The notes under the pieces were generated by a model, which was not told the origin of the DNA, made no database searches, and saw nothing but the letters and a program-made list of their open reading frames with translations. A stretch of 64,000 nt of DNA, taken from the NCBI RefSeq assembly GCF_034931045.1, contig NZ_JAYGHH010000006.1, positions 1 through 64,000 of the forward strand. Direction: 5' to 3'. A program made the position numbers and the translations under genes. The stretch comes from Nodularia sp034931045. Its GTDB lineage: Bacteria > Cyanobacteriota > Cyanobacteriia > Cyanobacteriales > Nostocaceae. Numbering within the stretch: position 1 is the stretch's first letter; the number at the start of each line of letters is the position of its first letter. Positions 51,531-60,203 of this stretch are shown here, in pieces.

Positions 51531-52256
51531 CTAGGCTTGCTTTTCAAATATCATTAAGTGCTGCTGGGGTAACAAATTTTTGGTTTCTCGCCAAACTAAA
51601 CCCACGGATTGCATTTCTTTACGGACTTGCTTTTGAGTCATTTTATGCAAACGTTTAATCATAATCAAGGGATTTTCGCCCCGATATTCCACCAGCACGA
51701 CTTTACCTCCTGGTTTCAGGGCTTTAACAATTTCTGTCATCACTTCTTGGGGATATTCTAACTCGTGGTAAGCATCCACCATCAAGGCTAAATCCACACT
51801 TGCAACTGGAAGGTTAGGGTTGGTGAGAGTTGCTAAAATTGGCTCAACGTTGCTAATATTTTTCTCTTGTTTAAAAAAGTCGATTATCTCTAGCATTTCT
51901 GGTTGAATATCTACAGCTAAAACTTTGCCTTTTGTTAATAAGGGTGCAATGCGAAAGCTGAGATATCCTGTGCCTGCGCCAATATCCGCCACTACATTAT
52001 CGGGTTGTAAGTTCAGCGCACTGACTATTTTACTAGGTTGTTCTTCTACCTCACGTCTAGGTCTTTCTAACCAACCTGCGCCTGTGTGTCCCATGACTTT
52101 GGCTATTTCTCGCCCCATGTAGTACTTTCCGATACCGTCTGAACTGGGATAAGTGCGCTGTTCATAAATATGATCGGAGAGGGTAGTGGCTTTTGCTGTG
52201 GTGATGGGGGTAAATAAGAAGTTTAACAGGAGGAGGAGGATGGTAATCAGTTTCAT
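51531..52256 (-). CDS. SAM-dependent methyltransferase-like protein with signal peptide
   Basis: 241 residues. The first 24 (KLITILLLLLNFLFTPITTAKA) form a clear signal peptide. The remainder begins RTYPSSDGIGKYYMGREIAKVMGHTGAGWLERPRREVEEQP and holds a class I methyltransferase core: VVADIGAGTGYLSFRIAP (motif I), KVLAVDIQPEML (motif II), ASVDLALMVDAYHEL, ALKPGGKVVLVEYR. It is odd that a SAM-using enzyme should be exported, since SAM is cytoplasmic. Proteins of this type exist in proteobacteria and cyanobacteria. Substrate unknown. It lies 28 bp after a metallophosphoesterase gene on the same strand. Confidence 0.8.
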   Translation of the reverse strand: MKLITILLLLLNFLFTPITTAKATTLSDHIYEQRTYPSSDGIGKYYMGREIAKVMGHTGAGWLERPRREVEEQPSKIVSALNLQPDNVVADIGAGTGYLSFRIAPLLTKGKVLAVDIQPEMLEIIDFFKQEKNISNVEPILATLTNPNLPVASVDLALMVDAYHELEYPQEVMTEIVKALKPGGKVVLVEYRGENPLIMIKRLHKMTQKQVRKEMQSVGLVWRETKNLLPQQHLMIFEKQA

Positions 52257-52284
52257 TTTTTAAACGCAAAGGTACGCGGAGGTT

Positions 52285-53856
52285 TTAAATTACAAATGGT
52301 TGAATTTGAGGAGTGTGCCATTCTTTGCCTACGCGATCGGCTACTAGGGGTGTGACAATAAATTTGGGTGGAGTACCAGCTTGAACATCAATTTTTACGC
52401 AGGAGTAAGGTAGATGCTTGTGGGGGTTTTTGCCGTTGCGACCAACAAATAGTAAGGACTCGGCTACTTTGCGTGGGGGACGACCAGGAAGTTCTGTGAA
52501 AACTTCTATTAAGTCATTGCCTTCTCGACGTTGACGGCGGGGATAATGACCACTGCCACCGGAGATGATACAGTTAATATGAGAATCGGCGTATCCTGTG
52601 TTATCTGTGCGAATATGTTCTAAGCAGTGGGCGTGTCCGTTGAAGATTAAATCGACTATGGGACGGTCTTTGATTTGGAAACCCAAGGTTTCTGCTACCT
52701 GTTCAAATACCCAGCGTAGACGATGGCGAACTGCTAAGGTTTGGGCTTGATTCCATTTTGTGGCTTCTGTGACATAGGGTGGATGATGAAAGAAGATAAT
52801 TCTTCCCCGCACTTCTGAAGTGTGCCAAGATTCTATGAGTCGGTTCTTTAACCAATTCAGTTGTTCAAAATCTATAATGTCTGTGGTGTTGGATGCTAGT
52901 TGTTTTTCAATGTCAATTTTAATTTCGTTGATTTGCTCTAATTTGGCATTGAGATAATCGAGTTGTTCCGCTTCGGTGGGTTTTTCGGGGTTGAGTTGAT
53001 CGCAGGTTGCCAAAATCTGTTCTTCTTCTTGGTCTATGACTTGGCGACGCTGTTGTAATTCCCGACGGTTCATTTCCCCTTCGAGAGTGTTTGATAAGGG
53101 GGATGGTGTATTAAAGGTGTTGGAATCTAAGGCGAAAAAGTCAATACCGCCATAACGAAAGGTGTAGTAGCGGTTGGGTAAACGGGTGAATTTTCCAGGT
53201 TGATAACGCAAACAACGCCCCGTGTCAATTATACCAGTGTAATGTTGATCTAAATGATTTTGTAATTGTTTTGGGGAAGCGATCGCTCCTATATAGTCAA
53301 GAAATGCTCTGGCATAAGCATCACCTTTATTTGATCCATGCCAACCAATTTCCAGGTCTTTGTACCGCAGTAAACGACGTAACGGCCGAGTGCTTCCTGT
53401 CAATAAACGATACATCAATGGCACGTCATAGTAATCGTGATTACCGGGTACTGCTAAAAATGGCAGATTGAATAACATCCGGTCATAGGAAATATTTTCA
53501 GGTTTGTTTCCGCCGACGAGAAATTCCCGATAAGGTTGAATAAAGTTTTTATCATAATACTCATGGGAACCCACTGCATAAATTACATCGCCAGTGTGTA
53601 AGACAAAACGGCAATCATCTTTATGGGGAAGCATTAATTCGGCAACTTTGCGTTGGGGATGGTATCCGTAAAGAGATGTTGTCCCAGTGTCACCAATCAC
53701 CATAAAGGAAAATTCCGGATTATCCTCTTTACCATCATCAATTACCATGCTGGTTTGGTCGATTCCCTGAGAGACTATCTGGGGATGAAGCCACCTTACT
53801 CTTTGCTTCATTTTGTGGATTTTCTCGGAAATGGATGGTTCGGTAATTAATTTCAT
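52285..53856 (-). CDS. Metallophosphoesterase
   Basis: 523 residues. Calcineurin-like phosphoesterase with a full set of metal-binding motifs: FMVIGDTGT, VLHTGDVIYAVGS, AVPGNHDYYDVP, FFHHPPYV and FNGHAHCLEH. An insert of about 90 residues, mainly coiled coil (LEGEMNRRELQQRRQVIDQEEEQI), lies between the GNHD and HHPP motifs. No signal peptide is evident, so it is probably cytoplasmic. Targets could be phosphoproteins, nucleotides or phospholipids; the sequence does not tell. The gene is 28 bp upstream of the methyltransferase-like gene. Its ribosome binding site may be covered by a hairpin. Confidence 0.85.
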   Translation of the reverse strand: MKLITEPSISEKIHKMKQRVRWLHPQIVSQGIDQTSMVIDDGKEDNPEFSFMVIGDTGTTSLYGYHPQRKVAELMLPHKDDCRFVLHTGDVIYAVGSHEYYDKNFIQPYREFLVGGNKPENISYDRMLFNLPFLAVPGNHDYYDVPLMYRLLTGSTRPLRRLLRYKDLEIGWHGSNKGDAYARAFLDYIGAIASPKQLQNHLDQHYTGIIDTGRCLRYQPGKFTRLPNRYYTFRYGGIDFFALDSNTFNTPSPLSNTLEGEMNRRELQQRRQVIDQEEEQILATCDQLNPEKPTEAEQLDYLNAKLEQINEIKIDIEKQLASNTTDIIDFEQLNWLKNRLIESWHTSEVRGRIIFFHHPPYVTEATKWNQAQTLAVRHRLRWVFEQVAETLGFQIKDRPIVDLIFNGHAHCLEHIRTDNTGYADSHINCIISGGSGHYPRRQRREGNDLIEVFTELPGRPPRKVAESLLFVGRNGKNPHKHLPYSCVKIDVQAGTPPKFIVTPLVADRVGKEWHTPQIQPFVI

Positions 53857-53863
53857 CTGTAAT

Positions 53864-53922
53864 TTTCCTGAAGTTTAAGTTTTTTTATGACAGCAATCTT
53901 TGATTTGGGGACTTTCAGGAAA
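53864..53922 (-). promoter_or_regulatory. Possible hairpin covering a ribosome binding site
   Basis: The minus-strand leader contains TTTCCTGAA and, 41 bases later, TTCAGGAAA, 7 bases ahead of the metallophosphoesterase start. The second arm includes the AGGAA ribosome binding site. Pairing of the two arms would block it. Confidence 0.35.
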
Positions 53923-54116
53923 TAAACGAACCACAGAGGCACAGAGGACACAGAGTTATGAGTGTTTTAGAGGTTTTTGCGTTCGGTGGTTGAGTGTTTT
54001 TTTTGTTTGTCAGTCCCTTATTTACTTAATTTGCTCTCAATAGCGTGACCATCGCTTGCATGGTTTTGGCAGTTTGCGTAACAATAAGAGTTAGGATGCC
54101 TTAATTTATCTTAACA

Positions 54117-55376
54117 ATGGCGCTCACACAGCTATATCAAAATTTTTCCCTTGCACAAACACCGCCAGATCATCGGGGATATGATTATGATTTGGTCATT
54201 GTTGGCGGTGGAATTATTGGTTTAACTTTGGCTTCGGCTTTGAAGGATTCTGGCTTAAGTGTTCTGCTAATTGAGGCTAGAGTCGCTTCAGCCGCAGTTG
54301 CGAAGGGACAAGCTTATGCAATTCATATGCTTTCAGCTCTCATTTATCAAGGAATTGGTATTTGGGAGGAAATATCGCCTCAAATCGCTAAATATTGCCA
54401 AGTTCGTCTTTCGGATGCTGATTACCCTGATGTGGTGGAATTTGCTACAGACGATATCGGTACGCCAGAGTTGGGTTATGTGGCGGAACACCAAGCACTG
54501 TTACAGCCTTTGCAAGAGTTTGTCCAAACCTGTCCAAATGTGACTTATCTCTGTCCGGCTGAGGTGGTAAAGACAGAATATCAGCAGGATATTGTGACTA
54601 TAGATATTAAAATTGCTGATGATATTCAGACAGTCCACAGTAAATTAGTGGTGGCTGCTGATGGTTCAAAATCGCGCATTCGGGAAGCTGCGGGAATTAA
54701 AACTTCTGGATGGAAATATTGGCAGTCTTGCATTGTAGCATTTGTGAAGCCAGAAAAACCACACAATAATACTGCTTACGAACGATTTTGGACTAGCGGA
54801 CCCTTTGCAATTTTACCTCTGCCGGGGAACCGTTGCCGTATCGTTTGGACAGCCCCCCACGCAGAAGCTAAGGCTTTGTGCGACTTAGATGACGAGGAAT
54901 TTTTGGCAGAACTCAGCCGCCGCTATGGTAATCAAATGGGTAAGTTGGAATTATTAGGCGATCGCTTTATTTTTCCAGTGCAACTCATGCAAAGCGATCG
55001 CTACGTACTCCCCAGATTAGCCTTAATTGGTGACGCGGCACACAATTGTCATCCCGTCGGTGGACAAGGTTTAAATTTAGGGATTCGGGATGCAGCCGCT
55101 TTAGCGCAAGTGATACAAACAGCACATCAAGCAGGTGAAGATATTGGCAATGTCAAAATCCTCAAACGCTATGAACGCTGGCGCAAGGTAGAGAACCTGA
55201 CAATATTAGGTTTCACCGATTTATTAGATCGAGTATTTTCCAATAACTTTTTACCAGTGGTATTAATTCGCCGCCTGGGTTTAGGGATGATGCGACGCAT
55301 ACCGATGTTAAAAGTGTTTGCGTTGAAATTGATGATTGGTTTAAAAGGACGCACCCCAGAATTAGCCAGAAGGTAA
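54117..55376 (+). CDS. FAD-dependent hydroxylase, UbiH/COQ6 family
   Basis: 419 residues. FAD-binding start YDLVIVGGGIIGLTLASALKDSG, central VAADGSKSRIREAAG, and the second FAD motif LIGDAAHNCHPVGGQGLNLGIRDAAALA, the typical pattern of aromatic-ring monooxygenases of quinone biosynthesis. In cyanobacteria such an enzyme could act in plastoquinone or related ring hydroxylation, but that is inference. About 15 extra N-terminal residues precede the FAD motif, and a hydrophobic, basic C-terminal tail (RRLGLGMMRRIPMLKVFALKLMIG) may attach to the membrane. Confidence 0.87.
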   Translation: MALTQLYQNFSLAQTPPDHRGYDYDLVIVGGGIIGLTLASALKDSGLSVLLIEARVASAAVAKGQAYAIHMLSALIYQGIGIWEEISPQIAKYCQVRLSDADYPDVVEFATDDIGTPELGYVAEHQALLQPLQEFVQTCPNVTYLCPAEVVKTEYQQDIVTIDIKIADDIQTVHSKLVVAADGSKSRIREAAGIKTSGWKYWQSCIVAFVKPEKPHNNTAYERFWTSGPFAILPLPGNRCRIVWTAPHAEAKALCDLDDEEFLAELSRRYGNQMGKLELLGDRFIFPVQLMQSDRYVLPRLALIGDAAHNCHPVGGQGLNLGIRDAAALAQVIQTAHQAGEDIGNVKILKRYERWRKVENLTILGFTDLLDRVFSNNFLPVVLIRRLGLGMMRRIPMLKVFALKLMIGLKGRTPELARR

Positions 55377-55841
55377 GAGGCGGGGGGCAGGGTGCAGGGG
55401 AGAATAAATTGGAATGATAGGAAAATCCTTCTTCCTTCTTCCTTCTTCCTTCTTCCTTCTTCCTTCTTCCTTTGTGTACTACACATCGCTGCGCGCGTGC
55501 GTCCTTTGTGGTTTGTTCCTCATGATATAGTAGACGCGATGAATCGCATCTCTACAAAATTAGAAAATCCTAAAAATTATATTCTTGCCAGCAAATTGGT
55601 AAAATATTTAATGCCCTCATACTGGGTGCAATGTATGTGACTTTCGGCTAAGATAGCTAAAAAATTCATATCATCTACCAAAGATAGATGTCACAGGGTC
55701 AAGGGTGTGCAGTAGAATTCATTACTGGCAACAGTTTTTATTCTCCAATAAATTAAAAATAAAAACGGAAAAAGTGATTACACCCATCGCCAGGAATGCT
55801 AGAGTTTCAAGAAATTTATCGGAACTTCTCAGCGAATATTC
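55377..55841. other. Intergenic region with heptamer repeat
   Basis: No gene recognised. It holds a CCTTCTT tandem repeat and, near 55525-55557, a palindromic stretch of the type tagacgcgatgaatcgcatctcta that is common in these genomes. Promoter of the transglycosylase gene should be at the right end. Confidence 0.5.
55427..55472. repeat. Tandem CCTTCTT heptamer repeat
   Basis: About six and a half perfect copies of the 7-base unit CCTTCTT. Short tandem heptamer type. Confidence 0.85.
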
Positions 55842-58037
55842 ATGCTGAAGAAACTACAGAAAAAACACATTTCTCTCATTGCTTTTGCAGCACTGTTTGC
55901 CTTTTCAGCAGGCGCAATGGTATCAGCACCTGAAATCGGCAAATTTTTAGGGCAAGGATTCAACCTGGCTAGAAATCAGTTTGAGCAAATATCTCCAGCT
56001 AATCAAACTCAGTCAACCGTATTTCCACTAGTATCACAGTCTAGAACAGAACGAGCAGAAAAACTAGAAGCGATCGCTAATGGTTCCAATTCACCAGACA
56101 GGGAACGGGCCCGTTATTTATTAGCGAGTGATTTAATTGCGTCTAGGGATGCGGAAAAGGCTTTAAGTCTTCTCCAAGGATTACAAAAAAGCTATCCCAG
56201 TCTCGCCCCCTACATTTTACTGAAACAGGCACAGGCAGAAGATATTCTCGGTGAAAGCGGTAAAGCTTCTGATCTCAGACAAAGAGTACTCAGAGAGTAT
56301 CCCGAAGCAGCAGGAACAGCCAAAGCTCTATATATGATCGCCCTACCAGAGCATCATGATACAGCGATCGCGCAGTTTCCTTCTCATCCCCTCACCTGGG
56401 AAATTATTCAGAAGCGGTTACAAGAAAATCCCAATCAGCCACAGTTACGGTTAATTTTGGCAAAGTACGCCTATAATCAAGCCGGAATCGTTGGCGTTTT
56501 AGATCGGTTAATAAAAGAGCCGAATCTCAAACCCGAAGAATGGGAAATTGTTGGCACAGCCTATTGGGAAAATAATCAATTTGCCAAAGCTGGTGACGCA
56601 TATATTAAAGCACCCCCAACACCCCGTAATCTTTACCGCGCCGCCAGAGGCATACAGATAGGAGGTAAAGAACGGGAAAAGGCGATCGCCACTTATAATC
56701 AATTAGTACAGCAATTTCCTGAAGCCAACGAAACGGGACTAGCTTTGTTACGCTTGTCAGAATTGGCTAAAACTCGTCAAGGTGCTTTACCTTATCTTGA
56801 CAGAATAATTGTGAAATTTCCTCAAGAAGCCAGTAGAGCAGTTGTAGAAAAAGCCAAAATTTACCAAGGACTCAACGACCAAAAATCGGCTCAACAGGCT
56901 TGGGAATTACTTTTAAGTAAATACGGCAGTTCTAATCAAGCCGCAGAGTATCGTTGGGAAAAAGCCAACCAGCAAGCCAAAGCCCAAAATTACGCAGGCG
57001 CTTGGCAATGGGCGCAACCAATTGCTACCGATAATCCTAATAGTATTTTGGCTCCTAGAGCCGGTTTTTGGGTAGGCAAATGGGCTACTACATTAGGAAA
57101 TCAACAAGAAGCTAAAGCCGCTTATGAGTATGTACTGAGTCATTATCCTTACTCTTATTATGCTTGGCGCTCGGCAGTCTACCTGGGGCTGAATGTGGGC
57201 AACTTTGACAACCTGCGCCAATTACAACCAGAAATAGTTCCGAATCAACGTCCCGTACCTCCCGCCGGTTCAGACACCTTCAAAGAACTGTATTTGCTGG
57301 GCGAAGATAATGACGCTTGGTTGCAATGGGAAACAGAATTTTTGAATAAACTCCAGCCGACAGTAGCTGAACAATTTACTGAAGGGCTAATGCGGTTAGT
57401 TAGGGGACAAAATCTCTCAGCAATTAGTCTGATTTCTCGATTAGAAGACAGAGAAACACCAGAAGAACAAGCCGAGTATCAGGCTTTAAGCCAACAGAAA
57501 AAATACTGGAAAGCTCGTTATCCTTTTCTCTATCGCCAGGAAATTAAAAAATGGTCTGCTGAACGGCAGTTAAATCCTTTGCTAGTTACAGGCTTAATGC
57601 GTCAAGAGTCCATGTTTGAGCCAAAAATTAAGTCAGTAGTCGGTGCGACTGGTTTAATGCAGGTCATGCCCGCTACAGGTGAATGGATTGCGCCGCAAAT
57701 AAATTTGGATAGCAAAAGCATTAATTTAGAAGACCCCGACGAAAATATTAATCTGGGGACATGGTATTTAGACTATACCCATCGACGGTATAACAATAAC
57801 TCCATGTTAGCGATCGCTAGTTACAATGCCGGCCCCGGTAACGTCGCCAAATGGTTGCGAACTATTGGTAAAAATGATCCAGACGATTTTGTGGAAGACA
57901 TTCCTTTTAATGAAACGAAAAATTACGTGCGGCAAGTATTTGGTAACTACTGGAATTATCTGCGACTTTACAATCCTGAGATGTCGGCTAAGGTAGCAAG
58001 ATATTCAGAGGCACATCCAAAATTGCCCCAAAGGTAA
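55842..58037 (+). CDS. Soluble lytic murein transglycosylase, Slt70-like
   Basis: 731 residues. The N-terminus has a signal peptide or anchor (HISLIAFAALFAFSAGAMVSA). Residues about 75-520 are a superhelix of TPR-like repeats (for example DAEKALSLLQGLQKSYPSLAPYILLKQAQA). The C-terminal lysozyme-like domain holds the catalytic Glu: LNPLLVTGLMRQESMFEPKI, then SVVGATGLMQVMPATGEWIA and SMLAIASYNAGPGNVAKWL. It cleaves glycan strands of peptidoglycan in the periplasm with formation of 1,6-anhydro ends. The size and order of domains fit the Slt family. Confidence 0.9.
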   Translation: MLKKLQKKHISLIAFAALFAFSAGAMVSAPEIGKFLGQGFNLARNQFEQISPANQTQSTVFPLVSQSRTERAEKLEAIANGSNSPDRERARYLLASDLIASRDAEKALSLLQGLQKSYPSLAPYILLKQAQAEDILGESGKASDLRQRVLREYPEAAGTAKALYMIALPEHHDTAIAQFPSHPLTWEIIQKRLQENPNQPQLRLILAKYAYNQAGIVGVLDRLIKEPNLKPEEWEIVGTAYWENNQFAKAGDAYIKAPPTPRNLYRAARGIQIGGKEREKAIATYNQLVQQFPEANETGLALLRLSELAKTRQGALPYLDRIIVKFPQEASRAVVEKAKIYQGLNDQKSAQQAWELLLSKYGSSNQAAEYRWEKANQQAKAQNYAGAWQWAQPIATDNPNSILAPRAGFWVGKWATTLGNQQEAKAAYEYVLSHYPYSYYAWRSAVYLGLNVGNFDNLRQLQPEIVPNQRPVPPAGSDTFKELYLLGEDNDAWLQWETEFLNKLQPTVAEQFTEGLMRLVRGQNLSAISLISRLEDRETPEEQAEYQALSQQKKYWKARYPFLYRQEIKKWSAERQLNPLLVTGLMRQESMFEPKIKSVVGATGLMQVMPATGEWIAPQINLDSKSINLEDPDENINLGTWYLDYTHRRYNNNSMLAIASYNAGPGNVAKWLRTIGKNDPDDFVEDIPFNETKNYVRQVFGNYWNYLRLYNPEMSAKVARYSEAHPKLPQR

Positions 58038-58218
58038 AGCACAAGTCAAAATTGAAATACTTGCTGTGAATGGATTTTAGCCCTTTGCCATGTCCTCAGT
58101 ACCTTGGCGATTGCTATATCTGAAAAAGTCTCTAAAATCTTCATGCGGCCAAAAATATAGTTTGGTCGCAGCTTCCCCGGATACAATAGTTAACAAACGT
58201 TGCCTATTGAGCTGACTA

Positions 58219-59004
58219 ATGACACCCTCACAAGATGTAACTACTCCTGATCTCGACCAAGAGGAATACGGCAACTCAGAAATTGATCCTCTCAATGAGT
58301 TACCAGATGAAGTCGAAATGTCCCTTTTCGACCACCTAGAAGAGTTACGACAACGGATTTTTTATTCTCTGATTGCTGTCGCAATTGGTGTTATTGGCTG
58401 TTTCATCGCCGTTAAGCCGATTGTTAAGTTATTGGAAATTCCAGCTCAGGGAGTCAAATTTCTCCAACTTGCACCCGGAGAGTATTTCTTTGTCTCTATC
58501 AAAGTCGCAGGTTACAGTGGCTTGGTACTTTCTAGCCCCTTCATTCTGTACCAAATTATCCAGTTCCTGCTTCCAGGACTAACTCGCCGGGAACGCCGCT
58601 TACTAGGGCCAGTGGTTTTGGGTTCTAGCGTGCTGTTCGTCGCCGGTTTAGTATTTGCCTACTTGCTACTAATTCCCGCAGCCTTGAATTTTTTCATTAG
58701 CTACGGTGAAGATGTTGTAGATCAACTTTGGTCGATTGACAAATACTTTGAATTTGTGCTGCTACTGTTATTTAGTACTGGTTTAGCATTTCAAATTCCG
58801 ATTATCCAATTATTGTTAGGTAATTTGGGAATAGTTTCTTCTAAAACGATGATTGCTGGCTGGCGGTTTGTGATTATGGGAGCAGTAGTTTTAGGTGCTG
58901 TCCTCACCCCTTCCACTGACCCCCTTACCCAAAGTCTGTTAGCAGGAGCAGTTTTAGGACTGTACTTTGGTGGTATTGGTCTAGTGAAACTCACAGGTAA
59001 ATGA
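58219..59004 (+). CDS. tatC: Twin-arginine translocase subunit TatC
   Basis: Core membrane component of the Tat system, which carries folded proteins across cytoplasmic and thylakoid membranes. Six membrane helices in 261 residues. The conserved N-terminal SLFDHLEELRQRIFYSLIAV, the loop LQLAPGEYFFVSIKVAGYSGLVLSSPFILYQIIQFLLPGL, and TRRERRLLGPVVLGS, and the later FALPL-type part FVLLLLFSTGLAFQIPIIQLLL are all clear. The cyanobacterial N-terminal extension (about 30 residues) is acidic. The stop codon overlaps the start of the next gene (ATGA). Confidence 0.95.
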   Translation: MTPSQDVTTPDLDQEEYGNSEIDPLNELPDEVEMSLFDHLEELRQRIFYSLIAVAIGVIGCFIAVKPIVKLLEIPAQGVKFLQLAPGEYFFVSIKVAGYSGLVLSSPFILYQIIQFLLPGLTRRERRLLGPVVLGSSVLFVAGLVFAYLLLIPAALNFFISYGEDVVDQLWSIDKYFEFVLLLLFSTGLAFQIPIIQLLLGNLGIVSSKTMIAGWRFVIMGAVVLGAVLTPSTDPLTQSLLAGAVLGLYFGGIGLVKLTGK

Positions 59005-59336
59005 CACAAATAAATTATGATGATTTTGAGAAAATAGAAATTCGTGTAGGCAGAATAATTGATGTTAAAAATTTTCCTCAAGCACGAAAACCAGCTTATA
59101 AACTGTGGATAGACCTTGGTGAATTGGGCGTTAAAAAATCTAGCGCCCAAATTACTAAACTTTATAATTCCGAAGATTTAAAAAACAAATTAATCTTAGC
59201 CGTTACCAACTTTCCACCCAGACAAATAGCCGATTTCATGTCAGAAGTTTTAGTTTTAGGGGTAGTAACTGAAAATGGCGAAGTTGTGTTAATTCAACCA
59301 GATAGAGAAGTACCATTAGGCAAAAGAATCTCATAA
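59001..59336 (+). CDS. CsaA-like tRNA-binding domain protein
   Basis: 111 residues, OB-fold of the tRNA-binding domain family: FEKIEIRVGRIIDVKNFPQARKPAYKLWIDLGELG, SSAQITKLYNSEDL, ILAVTNFPPRQIADFMSEVLVLGV, ending DREVPLGKRIS. In B. subtilis, CsaA acts as an export-related chaperone. The start codon overlaps the tatC stop (ATGA), which points to coupled translation and a link with Tat export. The symbol csaA is likely but the chaperone role here is inference. Confidence 0.82.
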   Translation: MTQINYDDFEKIEIRVGRIIDVKNFPQARKPAYKLWIDLGELGVKKSSAQITKLYNSEDLKNKLILAVTNFPPRQIADFMSEVLVLGVVTENGEVVLIQPDREVPLGKRIS

Positions 59337-59384
59337 AATATAGAAACTCACCCCAGCACCTGTCCTGACTACAGCTATCGAATT

Positions 59385-59453
59385 GCCCCTAACCCCCAAT
59401 TATGGGGGAACAAGAATTTTCAAAGTCCCCCAAACTAGGAGGATTTAGGGAGC
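59385..59453. repeat. C/G-tract repeat with inverted ends
   Basis: GCCCCTAACCCCCAATTATGG at the left and GGAGGATTTAGGGAGC at the right are imperfect inverts of each other, with TCCCCCAAACTAG between. A type of small dispersed repeat. It lies between the ends of two convergent genes and could work as a terminator. Confidence 0.55.
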
Positions 59454-59483
59454 AAAACAGGCTCAAAGGCATACAGGCAGGAA

Positions 59484-60164
59484 TCAGCCATCAGCAGTTT
59501 TTTCCGTGGCTAACTTCTGCCCAATTTTCGGTTCCACACCAGCAAGTATCCGCTCAATATTAGTCCGATGGCGTAAAATCACATACAATCCCCCAGCAAC
59601 ACCAAACAGGATATAAGGTAGCGGTTGCTGTAGAAGCATCATCAAAATAGGAACAGCGATCGCACCTGCAATCGAACTCAATGATACAATCCTGAATATA
59701 GCGATAAACACAGCAAAAACACCAGCTGTAGCCAAACCCACCTGCCAATTCATCGCTAATAAAATTCCTAAACTGGTAGCCACAGACTTACCACCAGAAA
59801 ATCCCAAAAAGATAGATTTACTGTGTCCCAAAATAGCGAATAAACCAGATAGAGTAATCATCCCAGGTTGCCAAATGGGAATATCTACCGTAGAGGGGAT
59901 AAAACTTTGACCAGAAGCAACAGAGAATAACCAATAAATAAGTGCGATCGCTAAAACACCCTTCAAGCAATCAATCACTAAAACAAAAGCTCCCGGACCC
60001 TTCCCCAAAGTCCTTAATACATTAGTTGCACCCGTTGAACCCGAACCAACTTCGCGAATATCAATACCCTGTAACAGCTTCCCCGCAATATAGCCAGTGG
60101 GAAAAGAACCCAATAGATAAGCTACAACCAAAGCCACACCACATAAACTGAGCCAAATAGCCAT
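59484..60164 (-). CDS. plsY: Glycerol-3-phosphate acyltransferase PlsY
   Basis: Membrane enzyme that transfers the acyl group of acyl-phosphate to glycerol-3-phosphate, the first step of phospholipid synthesis. 226 residues with about five membrane helices. The three conserved motifs are LLGSFPTGYIAG, EVGSGSTGATNVLRTLGKGPGAFVLVIDCLKG, and GHSKSIFLGFSGGKSVATSLG, plus RHRTNIERILAG near the end. It is the last gene of a minus-strand group with DUF3086, DUF3119 and an MlaE-like permease, all pointing to membrane lipids. Confidence 0.94.
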   Translation of the reverse strand: MAIWLSLCGVALVVAYLLGSFPTGYIAGKLLQGIDIREVGSGSTGATNVLRTLGKGPGAFVLVIDCLKGVLAIALIYWLFSVASGQSFIPSTVDIPIWQPGMITLSGLFAILGHSKSIFLGFSGGKSVATSLGILLAMNWQVGLATAGVFAVFIAIFRIVSLSSIAGAIAVPILMMLLQQPLPYILFGVAGGLYVILRHRTNIERILAGVEPKIGQKLATEKTADG

Positions 60165-60203
60165 AATTCAATCAGTTATCAGTTAACAGTTAACAGTGAG
60201 GAA

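Noticed and set aside
55427..55472. CRISPR-like array
   Set aside because: The repeat is a direct 7-base tandem without spacers. No array of about 36-base repeats with spacers was seen anywhere in the window.
58077..58295. 72-codon minus-strand frame before tatC
   Set aside because: Overlaps the tatC start and shows no recognisable protein pattern.
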